This document shows positions 23,305 to 64,000 of a stretch of 64,000 nt of DNA, piece by piece. A model generated the notes under the pieces. It did not search any database and was not told where the DNA came from. It saw only the letters and a program-made list of their open reading frames with translations. A program made the translations under genes and the position numbers. Position 1 is the stretch's first letter; every line of letters begins with the position of its first letter. Origin of the DNA: Holothuria scabra (Eukaryota > Echinodermata > Holothuroidea > Aspidochirotida > Holothuriidae); the NCBI GenBank assembly GCA_037179385.1, contig CM074194.1, positions 4,171,001 through 4,235,000 on the forward strand, in the 5' to 3' direction.

Positions 23305-23462
23305 ATAGAGGGCAGCATACCATTTCACATTCCATGTTAAAGATGGACTTACTGCAGGTAAGTGGGGCTTACAAAGTGTAAATAGGAGGTAAGGAGGGGC
23401 AATATAGATCGTCTCTTTCAAAAGAAAGAGGGCAGCAGACCATTTCACATTCCATGTAAAAG
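23305..23462 (+). repeat. Direct duplication of about 120 bp
   Basis: GAGGGCAGCATACCATTTCA at 23308 and GAGGGCAGCAGACCATTTCA at 23428 start two copies that both continue CATTCCATGT. The spacer contains a GTAAATAGGAGGTAAGGAGG block that recurs in altered form near 38300 and 39180, suggesting a dispersed repeat. Confidence 0.55.
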
Positions 23463-24214
23463 AAATGGACTCAGTTTCAAAAAATTTTTATTTGTGCCTC
23501 ATTTTAACATTTTCACCAATTTGAAGGCAACTAGGGGAGGCATCCAAGTAAGTAAGTTGCTAAAAGTTAGTGGTTATGCTAAAGGCAATGTTGTAAAAAT
23601 CAATAGCATTTTTGTACTATTTAACTGTAAAGAAACATATTTTGCTGCAAACTGCTTCAATGAATAAATTGTCTCTCACTGTAACCAAAGTTTATATCTA
23701 ATTAATGACATACCTTAGTGTCTCACCAAAGAATTGCACTCAAGCTGCATGGGTCACAATACAAATTAGTCAATACCAACTCAACACTAATCCAGAATTA
23801 TTTTGTCCAATCAGACCATAAAAGTTGCATATGTAATAACTAGCGATCAAGTCTTCAATCTTCTATAAATCCAAACCCCCTAAAATGCATATCTTTGCCT
23901 TCAAACCACAACAAAACTTTGACAGAAATTAACCTACTTTTAGGTAGAAAACATATGGCAATTTTATTTGGCAATGGATAGCATGCAGCACTGGCTAGAT
24001 AATGAGTTCAAAATACACTCTGAAAATATAAATTTATGACACAAATCCAGACATTATAAACTTAACAATTAATTGGAGGTATATTTCCTGGATAGTGGGG
24101 TACATCCAAAAAAGTGGACTCTGGATATTAAACACCTTCTGTCTGTTTCTTTCCTTTTTCTTTTCTCCCATTTGGCCGGAGTACAGGCTACTCACACAAT
24201 GCAGGGTCAGTTTT

Positions 24215-24370
24215 TTAGATTAGGTTTTACCCCTCAGTTGACCAACTGGTTGAAGTTGGGAGGGCCACAGCTTTTTAATCCACTTGTGGCCCACTGGCCA
24301 TTTTCCTTCCTTCACTGCTTATGCTGAGCAGCAAGCACAATGGCAGTTGGTTCCATTTTTCAGTGCTGGT
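24215..24370 (-). mobile_element. SINE fragment (body, no tRNA head)
   Basis: On the minus strand this aligns with the body of the SINE at 58880-59085 over the segment containing GAACC, TTGCC, ATTGTGC, the CATAAGCAGTGAAGGAAGG block and GTGGGCCACA. It also contains a CAACTGGTTGAAG-type segment shared with 35850-35980. The 5' tRNA-like head is absent, so this is a truncated copy. Confidence 0.6.
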
Positions 24371-27300
24371 AATCAAAGTATGTTACTGAACATTCTTCAA
24401 TACATTACTCTGGGAGAATTATAAGACAGACATAATTATAAGGACACTGATTTATATAATACAGAACAATAAGTTGGCTACACTTAAACTGTTCCACAAA
24501 CATCGAGTAAAAAACAAAAATATGCAAAAATATCCATTTCGTGCATCTCCTCTGTGTAAACTGCTGTATATATCTTAAAAATAGAATCTTTGTTGATTAT
24601 TGTATTTCAATATTCAAAACTTAAGAGTCAACACAACAAATTTCCAAAAAGGGTTTTCTGAGTGAAAAAGTGAAATATTTTGACTGCACAGCTGCAACTT
24701 TTACAAAATAATAACAATGAACACTAGACTCCCTATTTGTATTTATCTTGTTCACACATGTTATTGCAGACATAAAACTTGTTGCTTGTTCCTATATTCA
24801 CTACTGTACATTAACTTAAGGTAAATCACATGCACAGATACCACCCCCATCCCCACACCCCTGAGCAGTTTTTCCCCATCCCCAAAGCCCTGACTAGTTT
24901 TTCAACATAGGAATGTGAAATCAATTGAGATGATGACATTGGCTGAGATGCCTTTCTGTTTTATTTCTAAATGATGTTGTTTAAGTTTCAGACTTTAGGC
25001 TCTCCCAACTAAAGATAAATTTGTTTTTGCCCTTACAGTTGTTATTTTGAGCAGCATATATGGTGATAAAGTATTCTAAAGATAGATCAAGATATTAGCC
25101 CTTTGACACATTGCTACACAAAGGGTAGACATGCCCTTATTATTTTCCTCCCATGTTTATTTTGAAGGGAATAGCCAAAAAAGCTCTGCAAAATTTGACT
25201 TGTCAAAAGTACTTTTGGACAACCCACCGAGATCAAAATTAGTACAGAAAGTTTAAAATGAGTGTGGTACGTTTGCCAAATTACTTAAAAATGTTTGATT
25301 TTTCAAGTTCATAAACAGCAGGGGCCTGCGTTATTCACTTTCGTGCACAAGTAAGAAGCACATGTAAAATAGGGGTTATTGAGAAGGCAACCAATACTGA
25401 GCTAGAAATGAGAATCAAAAATTTTCTTTTAAAAGGCAACATTTCTTTATAAATAGTTGCTTTGGGCATCTTCATTTTTGTCCCTATCTCATTTTTACTA
25501 CTTTACTGTAGATTTCACTGTTTCTGTCATACAATATAAGCACACCATATATTCCTAACATATTCTTAGTTTAAAAATCTACTTTTAAGAAGCAAACACT
25601 ACCTTTAACAAAATGAACTACTTATTGCTTTCTTACAAACGGATTTTTTTTTTTCTGACAGTTCTGTGCATTCAACTCAGACATCATCTTATAAGCTACG
25701 AATCGCTAACATACATCAGGACAGAAAGTCTAAATTCATCTTGAAAGTGCCTCAGTTAAACATAAACAAGACCAGATTGACATTTTTTTTGTGCAGTGCA
25801 GTAGATGGAAATGTTGGCAAACAATCACATCCAGATTTATTTGGAAAATAATCCTTACGTATTGTTTCCTTTTACAATCTAAAAATTCTAAATTAACATT
25901 ACAATAAACAGGAATTTGAGGTATTTAAGCCAAACTCACATACTTGCAGAGGATGGAACCATTCATCTGGTGTACACTACAGTGTAATAGGTGATTGGTT
26001 CATTGGATGAACACCACAGGGTTCTTTAACATGGTATCTTCAATACACGAATTTTATATCTCCTAATAATTTAAACAAGCTCAATTTTATTCCTGTGTTC
26101 AACTGTTAAACAGTAATTATCTTGTTCATATGAATGAAACATTTTCCTGGTGATGGAGACAAGTAAAATGTGACAGAAAGTTGGTGACATTTACAAATGG
26201 AAAGCATAGACTTACAAATTTTTTTTATCAAATTTATCATATCTGAGGTCAACCAGCAAAACCATTGTCCCCATGGATCTTCTATAGTAATACATAAGGT
26301 GCCACCTCAATAAAATTTGAGACACATTTGTGAGCTGTGAAATTATTGCACAGATATTATTCCATACTGAATGCAACATGACTAGTTTACTAAGATGAGG
26401 TTTAAATGCTTCGTTTCTAGCCAACTGGTTGACAGACATCACAACTCACATAATTGTTTTTTCTAGTGATGGTATAAAACAGTCAACAAAGTGATGCAAT
26501 GACAGAATAAAGTGTTTGAAATTTCATACGACACTTTTTGATTTGAGGAAGTTTTATTTTCCTGAAATCAGGTGAAGACTTTTGTCACTTTTTCCTTGGC
26601 CTCTCTACCAAAATAATTACATGGGAAGGATGTTCCACTTCAAGTATGAAATAAAATAGTAAAATGCAGTTCCCTTTCCTCCATTAGGTGTGTCCATATT
26701 TTCCCAGACAAAACCTTACACATATGCGTCCACTTGATTCACCAGTTGCTCTACATGTTGATCAACTTCATTGCTATCATTTCAAAGAGGGTTACAATAG
26801 TAAAATGCAACACTTTCACAACACCAAGTTGGTCACTTTCATAACTATAGGGAAAATGTTTTTAAGAAATCAGGCTACACCATGTTAAAACACTGACTAT
26901 ATATGCACTGTGGACACATGTAGCAACATCGTAGCAAACAACTTCGTTTCAAATATGTCAAATTATATGACAGTTGTCTCCCAATTTTATAAGGACTTAC
27001 ACACCATGCGAACATTCCAGATTTCTACAATGTATGAATCTTACTGTTTTGACAAAAAAATTTACCAATCACCAGACACTGCTCATAATTGAAGTATTTC
27101 GTAGGATTTCCTGTGACATAATGTAGATATCCACCATTTGGCTATATTAAAACATAGAACTCTACCTTCAGATGGTGCTTGTTGCCATCCCCTTACATCA
27201 CCTAACCAAAGACAATCACATTTTCACAATCACTCCTGAACTTTGTGCATACATGCATGCAAATATGAACCAATCATAGTATAACTTTGACCAACTAAAC

Positions 27301-28919
27301 AACGATACCAAAATAGAGAATAGAGTAAGGTATCTGATATAATCAGAGAACACATGGGATTAACAGTGCTATGGATCAAGTCAAGCCCAACTCACGAGTA
27401 CCAGGTCATCTTGACTGTCTCAATATGTTTATTCATGCACTGCTAATTCATGTCAGGAATAATCATAACTGTTACAATTCATGTTGGAGTTTTTTTGGTG
27501 GGGTTGGTTCTGGTATGAGAAAGAATCACAGGGAAGGTTGGCATCGCTTGCGTGCCATTGAATCTTGAAGCATACACAAACACTGGTGTCCATGGTGAAG
27601 AGGGCTTATCTTATGAATATTCACATATGAAAATGAACATGTTTTCTTCAGGATCAAAGTACTATGATACCATGGGAGTATAAATCAAAACCGGTGATCA
27701 GATATTCTTTTTTAGAAGGATTTGTAGAAATGGCAAGATGGGGCACACCTTTAAGAAAAAAATACTGAGAAAAATGTTCGTTCAATGAGTTGTACAATGG
27801 TAGCTATTACCATGGATGGCAAAATGTGAAACTACTAGCAAAGTTTCATCTTTCACGTGGCATGCAAACAGAAAAAATATTTATATAGGGAAAAACGGGT
27901 AAAAAGACATATGAAAACTCTCTTTTTCCTCTTAAATGTGAGGCTTTGGTTAAGGCAACTAAATACTTTCATCAGTTGGTACCTAAAATTTCTTTGTTTT
28001 GCCTAATATAAGTCAGTACTGTTAACCAAAATGAAATGTCCCCCTTTCCTTACAAAGCTTTTTCTTCTGAAGACAACTTAATAACCTTAACTTAGTTCTA
28101 CTCCAAAGCTGTACAAAATTCCTCAAAAGGGTGATTTTACCTATTCACCACTGGCAGATTGATAAATTCTTTATAACAATGAAACAATAAATGGCTTAAT
28201 TGACACTTTACAATCTTGTCACATGTACCTAATGAGTAACAGCTCAAAACAAACTGTTTCATATTGATTCAAATGTGGTCACTAAAAGAATGAAGAGATT
28301 TTTAACCAATTTCATTTAACTCCTATACAACCAGTGGAAACAGTTTGTGTCATCTCATTATGGCTATTTACAGCTGTAACCTTACAGGAACGTGATGAAA
28401 AAACATTCAAAATATCCAGTTGTTGTATAATATAAAAGGAGGAATAAACAAGGAAATTGAATACATGCAGCAAGAGCTCCGTATCTCTATTCCTCTTCAG
28501 GTGATTTTTCATTTAAAGTGGAAAAGTGGACAAATTGCATGTGAAAGGTGTCACATTTACAAGACGACTACTTGGGCACAGATGAAACAAGGACTTGATT
28601 ACAAGGTCTTCAAGCGTGTTGCGGAGGTTACATAGCTGTCACGTAAATTATAATATCATTTAAACCATACACCAAAAGTGATAAAAAATATATATGTATA
28701 TGTGTAATACTGAGCGCTGACAGGTAATGCAAATATACAATCCGTGAGCTGTGAATTAAAGAAGTTAGGCTGGAGTAGAAAAAAACTAATCATGGCACCA
28801 CAAGAGATGATGAGGTTGGAATGAGGTGGAGCAGCTCTTATATGGAAAATCCATTAAAGAATAACTTGTAATCAAGAAAAACCTAAGGGGTATGTATGTT
28901 TGCTCAATTTCTATGATTC

Positions 28920-28925
28920 TTTATT
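28920..28925 (-). promoter_or_regulatory. Candidate GRK polyadenylation signal
   Basis: AATAAA on the minus strand, about 1.3 kb downstream of the proposed stop. It is one of several in this AT-rich region, so only a candidate. Confidence 0.2.
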
Positions 28926-30213
28926 GTGGGTACTCAGCAATGCCCCAGGCAAAGGGTATTCATGTCAAGCTAGCAATGCAAGTTTCGTGAGACAAACCAA
29001 CCTCCCCACCTTTCAACATTTTTCCCTCAGTCCTACCTTGAGAATTTTCCTTGGAATACATGGTTAAAGGTAGACTAGCATCATTTAATTTGATTTCTCT
29101 ATCTTCAGGACAAGTTTGCTGTACGTCATCTTTATGAGTAAGTACAGACCAAGAGCACCACTGAACTATTTCTAAATCCCAAATCATCAGTATGAAGGTA
29201 TGAAGCAAAGTTTAAAAGATGACAAAGTGCTTGATTGACAACCACTATTTGCACAGTGGTGGTTAAACTTGGCTATCTTTGAATTTCCTGTGCTATTCTC
29301 CACCACCAAACAAATGTTCAATTTTTAGGCAAAACCAGCTTTGCAATATTAAATATCCTACTGAACATAGAGGATACACCTGATCAATTAGGAGAAAACA
29401 CATGTCTCAAATAATCAAAAGCCTTGAAAAAATAGTTAGTCACTGCACTATCATGTAGGAAACTCAATTAGGCCTGTTTAATAGCAATTTAAGATTTGTC
29501 TAGGAAATGAGTAAATGTAACCCAGAACAATTTATGGCTGCAACAAAACAAATCCAATAGTGAGCAGATTTTGATCATAACCATACAGACCAATGTCATG
29601 GACCAATTACAAGCAGCCAATGTTCCACCCGTTCACCTTATTTTCAACCATTCCCATAATTCTATGATGCATCTTCATAATAATATCCTTTTTTAACTAT
29701 CTCTCTCATTAAATAACACATTAGGATACAGAGATGGTCCCAGACCTAAAATGTTGCATGCTAACTGACAAATGTAACATGACCCCACAGAGATTTCACA
29801 AAAAAGTTTGTGTGAAAGCACCAAAAGATGAGGACAGACTGGTCTACAACTAAAGTTCCCATTGAATACACTCCTTCTGAAAAAGTCACCATTTCTTGTT
29901 TTCCAACTGTTTGGTAAGCCAGCATATTGAAAGAGATGGTATTCATGGTCCATATCTAGTGGAGCTGTGTTGATTAGAGGTGTTCTCCTTCTGCATTCCA
30001 CTTTCATTCCAGGGTGTTGTGAAGTGAAACCGGTAACATGACGAAAGAGTGATAGACCTGGTTTCAGAATGTCCTGATCCATGTCTGAAGTTTTCGTGAA
30101 AGGGAAAGTGGAGGCAGGTACAGTCCCTGTGTGCCCTGATACAATGTTGTTGTGATGATGTTTCCACGACAACAGGTGGGGGGGTACAGCATCCCCACAC
30201 CCAGGTCTCATCA

Positions 30214-63735
<33,522 letters not shown>

Positions 63736-63974
63736 TTAAAGGGCAAGCGCAGTCCCCTCAACTTAAAGAAGTGTAGTACACTGTTCTGTTTCCTGATTGG
63801 CTCTTGAGAGTCATGTGACAGTATGTTTCTTTTCCTTTCCCCAAATGTGAAATTTAGTAGGAGTTACTGCTTGGTTTACTCTATGACAGATACCTTCAAG
63901 AGAAATAAGAAGAAAATTGTGTCTTTCTAGCTGTTGCTTTCAACTAAGTTTGGGGCAACTGCTCTAGCCCTTAA
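63736..63974 (+). mobile_element. MITE, family B copy 4 (TTAA-flanked)
   Basis: TTAA occurs at 63736-63739 and 63971-63974. The ends are GGGCAAGCGCAGTCCCC at the left and GGGGCAACTGCTCTAGCCC at the right, which pair as imperfect inverted repeats. TTAA flanks are typical of piggyBac-type insertions. No coding capacity in about 239 bp. Confidence 0.72.
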
Positions 63975-64000
63975 AGGAATGATTTTCTTTTGATTTTGGC

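Larger units (their letters stand above)
19946..30213. other. Non-coding; possible GRK 3' UTR/downstream region
   Basis: About 10 kb with no convincing exon in either strand. It contains a SINE fragment (24215-24370) and a short tandem duplication (23305-23460). If the proposed terminal exon at 30234 is right, the part nearest 30214 is GRK 3' UTR. A minus-strand AATAAA (TTTATT at 28920-28925) about 1.3 kb below the stop is one candidate polyadenylation signal. Others occur further left, so the UTR end cannot be fixed. The 174-codon minus frame at 29693-30217 starts inside the stop region and shows no domain I know. Confidence 0.4.

Overview
This is eukaryotic DNA: AT-rich, intron-rich and full of mobile elements, with no bacterial-type operons. 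It most likely comes from a marine invertebrate, and a deuterostome such as an echinoderm or hemichordate is my best guess. That guess rests on a G-protein-coupled receptor kinase whose exons read almost like vertebrate GRK5/6, on tRNA-headed SINEs, and on hAT, CACTA-like and Helentron-like elements. No species can be named from the sequence alone.

Right half (about 30.2-62.7 kb, minus strand): the only convincing host gene, a GRK of the GRK4/5/6 subfamily. Ten coding exons can be placed with GT/AG borders and consistent phase, from the glycine-rich loop (62602-62665) to a proposed six-residue terminal exon with a stop at 30214-30216. The first exons, encoding the N-terminal helix and most of the RGS-homology domain, lie beyond the right edge. 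The introns hold a 24-bp minisatellite (36.28-36.64 kb), a complete hAT element with an 8-bp target duplication (42.6-44.6 kb), several MITE families, SINE fragments and a Helentron-like element with a tandem array (59.3-61.2 kb).

Left part (0-19 kb): nested transposons. A hAT element with an 8-bp duplication (885-2822) contains an LTR-like sequence. At 6.1-18.8 kb two pairs of long inverted repeats are nested. The inner pair (6597-7378 and 13877-14125) encloses a decayed Ty3/gypsy-type pol (RT, RNase H, integrase, extra C-terminal region). This pol has no gag, no protease and no visible direct LTRs, and is split by a 1.33-kb CACTA-like insertion. At 16.1-18.25 kb lies a Helentron-like element with about 12 units of a roughly 145-bp repeat.

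Middle part (19-30 kb): no recognisable gene. It has an inverted minisatellite built on a GGTCTCGCGAAC motif (19.64-19.95 kb), a SINE fragment, and AT-rich sequence that could partly be GRK 3' UTR.

The most interesting signals are the two Helentron-like elements 43 kb apart. They share a repeat unit that carries a near-perfect DR1 nuclear-receptor motif, one array has a 301-bp higher-order period, and one sits in a GRK intron. The second is the retroelement pol enclosed by long inverted rather than direct repeats.
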